A DNA stretch of 6,368 bases from Caryophanales bacterium UBA6331 (GTDB lineage: Bacteria; Bacillota_I; Bacilli_A; RF39; UBA660): positions 1-6,368 of the forward strand of contig DJSP01000022.1 of the NCBI GenBank assembly GCA_002438065.1, given 5' to 3'. Both the position numbers and the translations under genes were made by a program. The notes under the pieces were generated by a model, which saw nothing but the letters and a program-made list of their open reading frames with translations, did not search any database and was not told where the DNA came from. Numbering within the stretch: position 1 is the first letter of the stretch; every line of letters begins with the position of its first letter. Shown one piece after another: positions 1 through 5,923 of this stretch.

Positions 1-13
1 AACATATTATACA

Positions 14-265
14 CTAACTTATCATGTCGAGATTGTAGTAATCTACTTGATAATTTTTACCATCTTTTGCAGTTGTCGCAAAATTTGCGACAGTTGAATT
101 ATCCAATTCTTCTTTTAAAACATTATTAATATGTTTCCTAATTGTTTTATAATCTCTACCAAACAATTCAGCCATTTGATTAGCGTTTAGCCATACAGTT
201 TCATCTTTCATATTAACATCAAGTTTTACATTTTGATTTTTAAATAATACAATTTCATTCTTCAT
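14..265 (-). pseudogene. RhuM-family protein, N-terminal remnant (truncated)
   Basis: The 83-residue product starts MKNEIVLFKNQNVKLDVN and carries a helix-turn-helix-like block (WLNANQMAELFGRDYKTIRKHI, about residues 25-46). It ends in YYNLDMIS, matching from memory the first quarter of Virulence_RhuM proteins. Those proteins are normally about 300 residues or more and continue DVIISVGYRV after this point. Here the frame hits TAG at 16-14 exactly inside that block. Dropping the base at 18 gives I-S-V and then another stop, so more than one lesion is present. The start at 265 is supported by AAGGAGG 7 bases upstream. RhuM proteins are poorly understood: they are often annotated as virulence- or phage-associated and are found with Fic/Doc genes, as here. 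Any C-terminal remainder lies outside the window. Family assignment is firm; decay is likely. Confidence 0.82.
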
Positions 266-294
266 AACTTTCCTCCTTCATAACTTTCCTCCTT
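263..294 (-). repeat. Tandem duplication of RBS plus start codon (2 x 16 bp)
   Basis: Two perfect 16-bp copies (263-278 and 279-294) are followed by a third CAT at 295-297. Read on the minus strand, each copy is AAGGAGGAAAGTT plus ATG, so the RhuM gene has two complete ribosome binding sites with start codons. The upstream ATG (281-279) opens an 8-codon frame, MKEESYEE, which ends at TGA (257-255) just inside the RhuM coding region. The ATG at 265 is the one that reads the RhuM protein. The duplication is seen directly; any effect on translation is inferred. Confidence 0.9.
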
Positions 295-366
295 CATTGT
301 ATAAATTTAATTAAAGTATCTAATATAATAATTATATATATTATCTACTTTTGACTTGTAACTGCT

Positions 367-395
367 ATTATACACATTAAACATTCGCTCATCAA
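367..395 (-). promoter_or_regulatory. Sigma-A-type promoter for the RhuM remnant
   Basis: On the minus strand, TTGATG (395-390) and a perfect TATAAT (372-367) are separated by 17 bases. Transcription would start near 360, leaving a leader of roughly 95 bases before the ATG at 265. This is a near-consensus housekeeping promoter by inspection only. Confidence 0.65.
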
Positions 396-435
396 TGAAA
401 TTTCGTTAAATATATTAATTTCTTTAAACCATTTT

Positions 436-460
436 ATTTACTAGTAAAATTTATTTACTA
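436..460 (+). promoter_or_regulatory. Candidate operator over the Fic promoter
   Basis: TTTACTAGTAAA (437-448) is a perfect 12-bp palindrome covering the -35 box. Its left half recurs as a direct repeat, ATTTACTA, at 436-443 and 453-460; the second copy runs into the -10 box. Such an arrangement is typical of a dimeric repressor site, but no regulator is identifiable here, and AT-rich DNA makes chance palindromes common. The sequence pattern is seen; the function is inferred. Confidence 0.35.
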
Positions 461-464
461 TAAT
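437..464 (+). promoter_or_regulatory. Sigma-A-type promoter for the Fic gene
   Basis: TTTACT (437-442) and a perfect TATAAT (459-464) are 16 bases apart. The predicted start is near 471, about 63 bases before the Fic ATG. It is arranged back to back with the RhuM promoter, the two -35 boxes being about 40 bases apart. The -35 box is part of a palindrome (see next entry), which suggests repression at this promoter. Confidence 0.6.
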
Positions 465-533
465 TAGGTTATTAGCTTAAAGGCTTTTTATTATATATTT
501 GATATAACATTTACATAAAGAAGGCGACATTAA

Positions 534-1274
534 ATGGACGTTAAAGATATTAAAAAGGCATTAGTTGAACAAAAAAGTATGAATTTATCTGGAAATCTTT
601 ATCATAAAACTCAAATTGATTTTGCATATAATACGAATCATATTGAAGGATCAACTATTACACCAGATGAGACAGCAAGCATATATGAGACTGGAACAAT
701 TCTTACAAGTAAAGATAAAGTTATAGTTCTAAAAGATGCAACTGAAACTAAAAATCATTTTACATTATTTAAGTATATGCTTGATACAATTGATGAAAAA
801 TTATCAGAAGATATGATTAAAAAATATCATTTTATTTTAAAAGATGGTACTTTAACTGATAGTGAAAGAGAATGGTTTAATGTTGGAGACTACAAAAAGA
901 AAAAGAATTTTGTAGGAAATATAACAACTTCGTTACCTAAAAATGTATCGTCAGATATGAAACAATTGTTAAATTGGTACGATAATATTTCTAAAAAAAC
1001 AATAGAAGATATAATAGAGTTTCATGTTAGATTTGAAAAAATTCATCCTTTTCAAGATGGTAATGGACTAGTTGGTAGGATGATTATGTTTAGAGAATGT
1101 TTATATAACGATATTATGCCTTTTTACATAGAAGATCGAAACAAAGATTTTTATATAAGAGGAATAAAAGAATATCAAAATAATAATGAAAATGGATATT
1201 TAATTGATACCTGTTTAAATAGCCAAGATAATTATGAAAAACTTGTTAATTATTTTTTAGGAGACGAAGAGTAA
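534..1274 (+). CDS. Fic-domain protein (probable AMP transferase), class II-like, with altered active-site motif
   Basis: The 246-residue product has the full length of the compact Firmicute Fic proteins. Fic enzymes usually transfer AMP from ATP to a Ser/Thr/Tyr hydroxyl of a target protein and often act as toxins or stress regulators. Visible parts are an N-terminal inhibitory motif T34-N-H-I-E38-G39 (pattern S/TxxxE G/N), a flap region around 118-134 (GDYKKKKNFVG), and the Fic motif H171-P-F-Q-D175-G-N177-G-L179-V-G-R182. The general base His, the metal-binding Asp, the Asn and the second Arg are present. The first Arg of GNGR is Leu (codon CTA at 1068-1070, one base from CGA), so activity may be reduced or changed. 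The C-terminal GYLIDTCLNSQDNY block is also typical of the family. The start is chosen by GAAGG at 520-524, 9 bases upstream. No separate antitoxin gene is seen; the N-terminal motif would provide intramolecular inhibition. Target unknown; protein soluble and cytoplasmic. Confidence 0.92.
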   Translation: MDVKDIKKALVEQKSMNLSGNLYHKTQIDFAYNTNHIEGSTITPDETASIYETGTILTSKDKVIVLKDATETKNHFTLFKYMLDTIDEKLSEDMIKKYHFILKDGTLTDSEREWFNVGDYKKKKNFVGNITTSLPKNVSSDMKQLLNWYDNISKKTIEDIIEFHVRFEKIHPFQDGNGLVGRMIMFRECLYNDIMPFYIEDRNKDFYIRGIKEYQNNNENGYLIDTCLNSQDNYEKLVNYFLGDEE

Positions 1275-1303
1275 AAATATTTAAATTCATTTTTTGATAT
1301 TAA

Positions 1304-1334
1304 TTTACTGTTTATGTATGATTATTAGTATGAT
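1304..1334 (+). promoter_or_regulatory. Possible promoter of the membrane protein/ABC unit
   Basis: TTTACT (1304-1309) and TATGAT (1329-1334) are 19 bases apart; alternatively TTACTG (1305-1310) gives a spacing of 18. The spacing is loose and the site is weak. It is the only candidate seen in the 82-base gap between the Fic stop and the ATG at 1357. No convincing terminator is visible after the Fic gene, so read-through from Fic is also possible. Confidence 0.3.
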
Positions 1335-1356
1335 ACTATATTTATAGTGATGGTAG

Positions 1357-2744
1357 ATGAATTATTTAAAGAAGTATAAGAAGTATAAAAAATATATAAT
1401 ATTATTTTGTGTGATGTTGTTACTATCTTTTTTCTTTCCTTTTTCAGGCGATGGGGTAGTAAGAGTTTAAGTATTAGTACAATTAAAGAAATATATAATG
1501 ATTTATTTTTAAATGGAAGATGGTTAGGAAATTTTATTGCGATATTTATATCTCATAATCATTTAATTAAAGCATTGGTGATTTCAATAGTTAGTATATT
1601 ATTAGTCTTTATAATTGATAAGCATGAAAAAATCTCATTGTGGATATTCTTGCTATTAATACTTTTAATGCCTGTTAATAGATTTACGCAAGTTATTATT
1701 TGGGGTAGTGGATTTAGTAATTATATGATTAGTACATTACTTTTTATAAGTGTTTATTATTTGATGAAAAAATATTATAAGAAAATAAATAGTAAATGGT
1801 ATGAAAAAATGGAAATATTTATTGTTGCTATGTTAAATTCATTAGTAGTTGAAAATATAACTGTTGGTACTTTAATGATTTTATTTATCTATAATTTAAT
1901 ATATATTATTAAACATAAAAAAGTTAATATTAACTTAATAATTATGTTTATTGGTAGTATTATTGGAGCAATTATGATGTTTATTCATCCAAGTTATTTA
2001 AATTTAATATTTGGTACTACTATAAATGATAGATATATTCCTCAGAGTTCTAGTACATTACTTTTAACAATCAAAAATAATTTATTGTACGGAATATTTA
2101 TGAATATGATTAATGAAAATATACTTTTAAATGGATTTATATTGTTTGTATTTTCTTATTTATATTTAAAGGGAAAGATTAAAAATATTGTATTATTAAT
2201 TATTTTTTATCTATTAACTTTAATAACTATATTGAGTGGATTATTTGATTTTAATAAATATTTTACATTTGTAATTGATTTGATTTATATGGGCTATTAT
2301 TTTTATTTAATATATAAATTAGTTAAGTTTAATAAAGAAATATGGGAAATAATTTTATTAATTATATGTGTTATTTTGCCTCTTGTATTTATACATCCTT
2401 TAGGAGAAAGATTATTCTTTTTACCTTATGTGTTGATTATTATTTTAATGTTTAGAATTTTAAGTATAAATGAAATTGTTATTAAAGATTATGTTTGGAT
2501 TAAGATTTTTACATTGATTTTATATACTTTACTTTTGTATGTAAATATTGAAAATTATAAATGTGAAGTTAAAAGAGATAATTATATTAATGATAATTTA
2601 GATAAAAAGATAATCGAAGTAGATAGTTATAAGTTTCCTAAATACGTTTGGTTTGATAAAATAGATGGAGAATATTTTGGAAGATATTATGATTTATATC
2701 ATGGATATGATGAAAAAATTAGATATGAGATAAGGGAGAAATAA
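1357..2744 (+). pseudogene. DUF6056-like polytopic membrane protein gene, frameshifted near the N-terminus
   Basis: Two overlapping frames together make one protein of about 460 residues. The 5' frame starts at ATG 1357 (MNYLKKYKKYKKYIILF, then a hydrophobic helix, then FFPFSGD) and stops at TAA 1468-1470. The main frame continues one register back from W (TGG 1452-1454) as WGSKSLSISTIKEIYNDLFLNGRWLGN and runs to TAA 2742-2744. Its own only upstream start is a TTG at 1407 with no ribosome binding site, behind a stop at 1386. From memory, DUF6056-type proteins have an N-terminal helix, an acidic D-D-W loop, an NGR..GN motif, about ten membrane helices, a GERLFFLPY-like motif and a soluble tail with ...FPKYVWF; all but the DDW are visible. 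A 4-base deletion turning GDDWGS into GDGV is the simplest explanation (inferred). These proteins may be GT-C-like glycosyltransferases, but no function is proven. The stop is one base from the next ATG, so it belongs to the ABC operon. The rest of the frame is undamaged, suggesting recent breakage. Confidence 0.7.
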
Positions 2745-2745
2745 A

Positions 2746-3453
2746 ATGATAGAAATAAAAAATTTAACAAAAAGTTATAATGGGGTAAAAGTGGTTGATA
2801 ATGTTAATTTAAAGGTAAATGATGGTGAGATTTTTGCGTTTATTGGTCATAATGGAGCCGGTAAAACTACAACAATTAAATCAATAGTAGGAATAAACAA
2901 TTTTGATAGTGGAGAAATATTTATTAATGGTAAATCAATAGTTAATGATGCTGTAAATGCGAAAAAGGATATAGCGTATGTTCCTGATAATCCAGATTTA
3001 TATGAAAATATGAAAGCAATTGATTTTATTAACTTTATTTGTGATATGTATGAAACTCCTAGTGAATTTAGAATGGAAAATATAACTAAATATGCTAAGA
3101 TGTTTGAAATAGAAGATAAATTAAATAATGAAATATCAACTTATTCTCATGGTATGAAGCAAAAGATTGCCCTCATTGCCGCTTTAAGTCATGATCCAAA
3201 AGTTTTAATTATGGATGAACCTTTTGTAGGACTTGATCCTAAGGCAGTCTTTGATATGAAAAATATTATGAAAGAAATGTGCAAGGAAGGAAAATGTATT
3301 TTCTTTTCAACACATATATTGGATGTTGCGGAAAAATTATGTGATCGTGTAGCAATTATCAAAAAAGGAAAAATAGTTAAAGTTGGTAAGATGAAAGAAA
3401 TAATGGGAGATGAATCATTAGAAGAAGTATTCCTAGAATTAGGTGAGAACTAA
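2746..3453 (+). CDS. ABC transporter ATP-binding protein (ABC-2 exporter type)
   Basis: The 235-residue cytoplasmic ATPase should power the permease encoded directly downstream. Seen in order: an aromatic contact at Y11; Walker A G34-HNGAGKT-41; a Q-loop region AYVPDNPDLY (77-86) in which the usual Gln is replaced by D/N; a signature SHGMKQ (134-139); Walker B VLIMDEP (153-159); D-loop GLDP (162-165); switch His in FSTH (H190). Length is normal for a single-domain subunit. The PDNPDLY variant is, from memory, common in Firmicute EcsA/YthP-like ATPases, so I do not treat it as damage. AAGGGAG (2732-2738) lies 7 bases before the ATG, and the gene starts one base after the upstream stop, so translation is probably coupled to the broken membrane-protein gene. 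The transported substrate cannot be told from sequence. Confidence 0.95.
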   Translation: MIEIKNLTKSYNGVKVVDNVNLKVNDGEIFAFIGHNGAGKTTTIKSIVGINNFDSGEIFINGKSIVNDAVNAKKDIAYVPDNPDLYENMKAIDFINFICDMYETPSEFRMENITKYAKMFEIEDKLNNEISTYSHGMKQKIALIAALSHDPKVLIMDEPFVGLDPKAVFDMKNIMKEMCKEGKCIFFSTHILDVAEKLCDRVAIIKKGKIVKVGKMKEIMGDESLEEVFLELGEN

Positions 3454-5069
3454 TGAAAAAGTTATTTTCCTTAATTAAAGCAGTATGTTCACAAGATATG
3501 GATTTATTTAAATATAAAAATAATGGAAATAAATCTTCTAAAATATTTTTATTTACCTTTTTAAGTTTAATGTTAATGATATCTTTTGGAGTATATTACT
3601 TTATGCTTGCCGATAGTTTACAAAAGGTTAATCTAACTTATTTAATGTTAGGACTTTCACTTGTTATACCTACCATATTCGTGTTTATGCAAGGTCTTTA
3701 TAAATCCCAAAATATTTTATTTGAAGCCAAAGATAATGATTTATTAATGTCTCTACCGATAAGTAAAGGATGTTTGATTTTTATTAGATTCTTTAAAATG
3801 TATTTATATGAATTAATATATGGACTATTATTTACGTTACCAGCTATTGTTGTATATATTTATTTTATTAAAGTAAATTATTTATTTTACATTGTTACAT
3901 GTATTATGATTTTAATGATACCTATTATTCCAATTGTACTTTCTAGTTTAATTGGATATCTAATTAAAAGATTTTCAGTTAAATTTAAAGCTAAAAAACT
4001 AGTACAAATTATTAGTACATTTATAATGTTTTTTGTAATTCTTTATTTTTCAAATAATAGTGAAGGATTAATAGAGAATATAGCAAGTAATGCATCTAGT
4101 ATAAACGATATTATAACTAAAATTTACTATCCAATTGGAGCTTATATTAATTTAGTTAATAATTTTAATATCTTAAATTTAATAGTATATTTAATCATAA
4201 ATTTATTACCAATTTTATTGTTTGTTTATATTTTAAATAAATCGTATTTTATGGTTATTAATAAATCTAGGATTAATAGTTATAGTAAAAATAAAGAATA
4301 TAAATATGATCAAAAGAAGATAATGAAAGCTTTAGTTATTAAAGATCTTAAAAGATATTTTTCATCAACTGTTTATGTTTTTAATACTTTTTTTGGACTT
4401 GTTCTTATGGTTTTAGCAACCATTGGTTTATGCACTAATTTTAATGCAACAATCGAATATATTTTAAGTGGAGAAATACCGGGAATAGATATAAACTTTC
4501 TTTATAGTATGGCTCCTAAAGTATTTTTCATAATAGTTTTAGTTCTTTCATTTATGACAAGTATTACTTCATCATGTATATCTATTGAAGGAAAAACTTT
4601 CAATATTTCAAAGAGTTTACCAATTAATACTAAAAAAATATTATTATCTAAAGTTATATTTAGTATTTTATTAATTATTCCAGTTATGTTAATATGTGAT
4701 ATTATTTTCTTTATTAATTTTAAATTAGAAATAATAGATTATATTTTAATTATTTTAGTTAGTATTGTAGCACCTACTATTTCTTCCTTATTAGGTTTAA
4801 TAATTAATTTGAAATATCCTAAGATGGATGCAACAAGTGATACAGAAGTTGTTAAACAAAGTATAAGTTCTATGATATCCGTATTAAGTGGGATATTTAT
4901 TTCAATTATCGTTATAGCGTTATGTGTAGTTTCGATGCTTGGATTTATTAAAATTGGAATAAACACTATGCTAATTATATGTATGTTTGGATTAATAGTA
5001 TTAATGATTGTATTAATATTAATTCTTAATAATTATGGTGTTAAAAGATATAGAGAAATTGAAGTATAA
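3453..5069 (+). CDS. ABC-2-type exporter permease, 538 residues
   Basis: A large integral membrane protein and the partner of the preceding ATPase: the ATG shares its A with the ATPase stop (TAATG), and AGGTGAG (3441-3447) sits 5 bases upstream. Two similar halves are visible. The first has a charged N-terminus with MDLFKYK, helices from about 31, then FEAKDNDLLMSLPISK (about 90-105) and several helices to about 265. The second begins with ALVIKDLKRYFSSTVYVFNTFFG (293-315) and includes SSCISIEGKTF (373-383) and KSLPINTKK (387-395). It ends with helices reaching about 525 and a short basic tail. The repeated SLPI block preceding a helix and the KDLKRYFSS and VVKQS (466-470) motifs match, from memory, putative ABC exporters of Firmicutes with about 12 helices. 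The gene is intact, so exporter function is probably retained. Substrate unknown; a peptide, lipid or drug is possible. Confidence 0.88.
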   Translation: MKKLFSLIKAVCSQDMDLFKYKNNGNKSSKIFLFTFLSLMLMISFGVYYFMLADSLQKVNLTYLMLGLSLVIPTIFVFMQGLYKSQNILFEAKDNDLLMSLPISKGCLIFIRFFKMYLYELIYGLLFTLPAIVVYIYFIKVNYLFYIVTCIMILMIPIIPIVLSSLIGYLIKRFSVKFKAKKLVQIISTFIMFFVILYFSNNSEGLIENIASNASSINDIITKIYYPIGAYINLVNNFNILNLIVYLIINLLPILLFVYILNKSYFMVINKSRINSYSKNKEYKYDQKKIMKALVIKDLKRYFSSTVYVFNTFFGLVLMVLATIGLCTNFNATIEYILSGEIPGIDINFLYSMAPKVFFIIVLVLSFMTSITSSCISIEGKTFNISKSLPINTKKILLSKVIFSILLIIPVMLICDIIFFINFKLEIIDYILIILVSIVAPTISSLLGLIINLKYPKMDATSDTEVVKQSISSMISVLSGIFISIIVIALCVVSMLGFIKIGINTMLIICMFGLIVLMIVLILILNNYGVKRYREIEV

Positions 5070-5077
5070 AAAATTTT

Positions 5078-5098
5078 ATAAATAATTTATTTATTTTT
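5078..5098 (+). terminator. Weak AT-only hairpin after the ABC permease
   Basis: ATAAATAA (5078-5085) and TTATTTAT (5087-5094) form an inverted repeat followed by TTTT (5095-5098). It contains no G or C and almost no loop, so the stem would be weak. It is placed 9 bases after the permease stop and before a separate promoter, where a terminator would be expected. It may be chance in such AT-rich DNA. Confidence 0.25.
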
Positions 5099-5118
5099 AA
5101 TAAGTACTATGTTATCAT
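5090..5118 (+). promoter_or_regulatory. Possible extended -10 promoter for the small membrane protein
   Basis: TGTTATCAT (5110-5118) is a TGn extension directly before a TATCAT -10 box. A poor -35 box (TTTATT, 5090-5095) is 17 bases upstream. Transcription would begin near 5125, very close to the ribosome binding site at 5129-5135, leaving a leader of about 20 bases. Confidence 0.35.
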
Positions 5119-5145
5119 TAAAATAGTGAAAGGAGTTTGACTTGT

Positions 5146-5739
5146 GTGGTAAAGAAAAATAATATAAAAAAGGATGAAGAAGAAAATATTATTAAAGATA
5201 TGAAATCTATAAAAAGATTTGTTTATTTATTAATAACTTTAATTGGTTTTTTTACTATTTATGTCGTAATTTTAGGTACATTGATTTACTTATTTATTAA
5301 AGAAAAAACTATTGATGAAATTTTAGTAAATGAACCAATTATGTCTTTTTTAGGAGATTTTTGTGGATATTCTGATGCAACAGCTGTAACAAATTTAGTT
5401 AATGATATTAAGCTTAACAGACTTTCAATATTAAATATTTATCAACCAATATTATTATTAATTGTTATTTCTGCAATTCTTATTGTAACTTTAATTTATA
5501 TCTTTAAAATAGTTAATAAGGTTTCAACTAAAGATGAATTATTTACTGAAGAAAAATTGAAATATGCATTAATAATAAGAAATTGTTGTTTTATTATGGT
5601 ATTTTTAGCTTTTTTTAGTTTTTTATTTGTTAATGAATATATTTTTATTATTTTGCTTTGTATTGATATATTTACGGTTGTTATTTATTATTTGTTTAAA
5701 CAATGTGTGCTTTATAATAAAGAATTAAAAAATAAGTAA
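5146..5739 (+). CDS. Small four-helix membrane protein, DUF2975-like
   Basis: I do not recognise a function. The product is about 198 residues and starts with a highly charged segment (VKKNNIKKDEEENIIKDMKSIKRF). Four hydrophobic stretches follow, at about 23-45, 98-122, 145-165 and 167-187, and it ends in KELKNK. A short loop, STKDELFTEEKLKYALIIRN (about 127-146), lies between helices 2 and 3. It recalls the GEPFTxENxxRLRIIGI loop of DUF2975 proteins, which have the same four-helix layout; this is a resemblance from memory only. The GTG at 5146 is chosen because AAAGGAG (5129-5135) is 10 bases upstream; an in-frame TTG at 5137 would be only one base from it. It is separated from the ABC permease by a 76-base gap with its own possible promoter, so it may be an independent gene. 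Confidence 0.75.
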   Translation: MVKKNNIKKDEEENIIKDMKSIKRFVYLLITLIGFFTIYVVILGTLIYLFIKEKTIDEILVNEPIMSFLGDFCGYSDATAVTNLVNDIKLNRLSILNIYQPILLLIVISAILIVTLIYIFKIVNKVSTKDELFTEEKLKYALIIRNCCFIMVFLAFFSFLFVNEYIFIILLCIDIFTVVIYYLFKQCVLYNKELKNK

Positions 5740-5748
5740 GTAAAATAA

Positions 5749-5790
5749 AAAATATCGCTGTGTACTAGATTGTTAGTGATAAGGTATTTT
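5749..5790 (+). terminator. Possible terminator after the small membrane protein
   Basis: TATCGCT (5753-5759) can pair with AGTGATA (5775-5781), 7 pairs with one G-U, with a 15-base loop. An outer A-rich stretch can pair with TATTTT (5785-5790). The gap in the stem and the short T run make this a low-confidence call. It also marks the region where the host sequence should give way to the insertion sequence. Confidence 0.25.
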
Positions 5791-5815
5791 CAAATATAAA
5801 TTTATATTGTATAAT
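5787..5815 (+). promoter_or_regulatory. Promoter of the leader RNA and transposase
   Basis: TTTTCA (5787-5792) and a perfect TATAAT (5810-5815) are separated by 17 bases. The predicted start, about 5821-5823, coincides with the first base of arm A of the interleaved inverted repeats, so the RNA would begin with that arm. This coincidence supports reading the repeats as an RNA leader. Confidence 0.6.
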
Positions 5816-5820
5816 ATAGA

Positions 5821-5921
5821 TGTTGGAGATAAATATAGAAAGTAAATATCTCTAATTAGCCAGTCATTCTATATTTATCTTCAACAAATAAATAATTGGC
5901 TGGCTAATTAGAGATATTTTT
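5821..5921 (+). ncRNA. Interleaved double-hairpin leader (A-B-A'-B') with T5 tail: attenuator-like element or small RNA
   Basis: Arm A (5821-5840) pairs with A' (5867-5886) over 20 positions, 19 Watson-Crick plus one G-U at 5826/5881. Arm B (5844-5866) pairs with B' (5897-5919) over 23 positions, with one G-U at 5864/5899. Order is A, 3 bases, B, no gap, A', 10 bases, B', then T5 (5917-5921, overlapping the stem end). Each hairpin has an arm of the other in its loop. With stems longer than two helical turns and connecting loops of 3, 0 and 10 bases, a complete pseudoknot is sterically unlikely; the pairings should compete. B:B' with the T run would act as a terminator just before the transposase ATG (5924), and A:A' would be the alternative fold. 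GAGAT in B' (5911-5915), a possible weak ribosome binding site for that ATG, would be hidden in the B:B' stem. Pairings are seen; the switch is inferred. I recognise no known RNA family. Confidence 0.6.
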
Positions 5922-5923
5922 GT

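Noticed and set aside
74..92. Perfect 9-bp inverted repeat TGTCGCAAA-A-TTTGCGACA
   Set aside because: It lies inside the RhuM coding remnant and encodes the conserved TVANFATT stretch; coding sequence explains it and no T run follows.
474..489. Short hairpin AGCT-TAAA-GGCT followed by TTTT, between the Fic promoter and gene
   Set aside because: Only four pairs, one of them G-U; too weak to be a terminator or attenuator.
1275..1303. Possible terminator after the Fic gene (TAAATT...AATTTA)
   Set aside because: Six A-T pairs with a long loop and no T run after the stem; not distinguishable from AT-rich background.
1372..1395. Tandem AAGTATAAR repeats encoding (KKY)3
   Set aside because: A short lysine-rich N-terminal anchor before a membrane helix; too short and ordinary to treat as a separate repeat element.
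2973..3003. ATPase Q-loop without the usual Gln (PDNPDLY)
   Set aside because: From memory this variant is common among Firmicute ABC-2 ATPases of this type, and all other motifs are intact.
4739..4966. Antisense open frame within the ABC permease gene
   Set aside because: No ribosome binding site, no recognisable protein and full overlap with a convincing gene; it is a shadow of AT-rich hydrophobic coding sequence.
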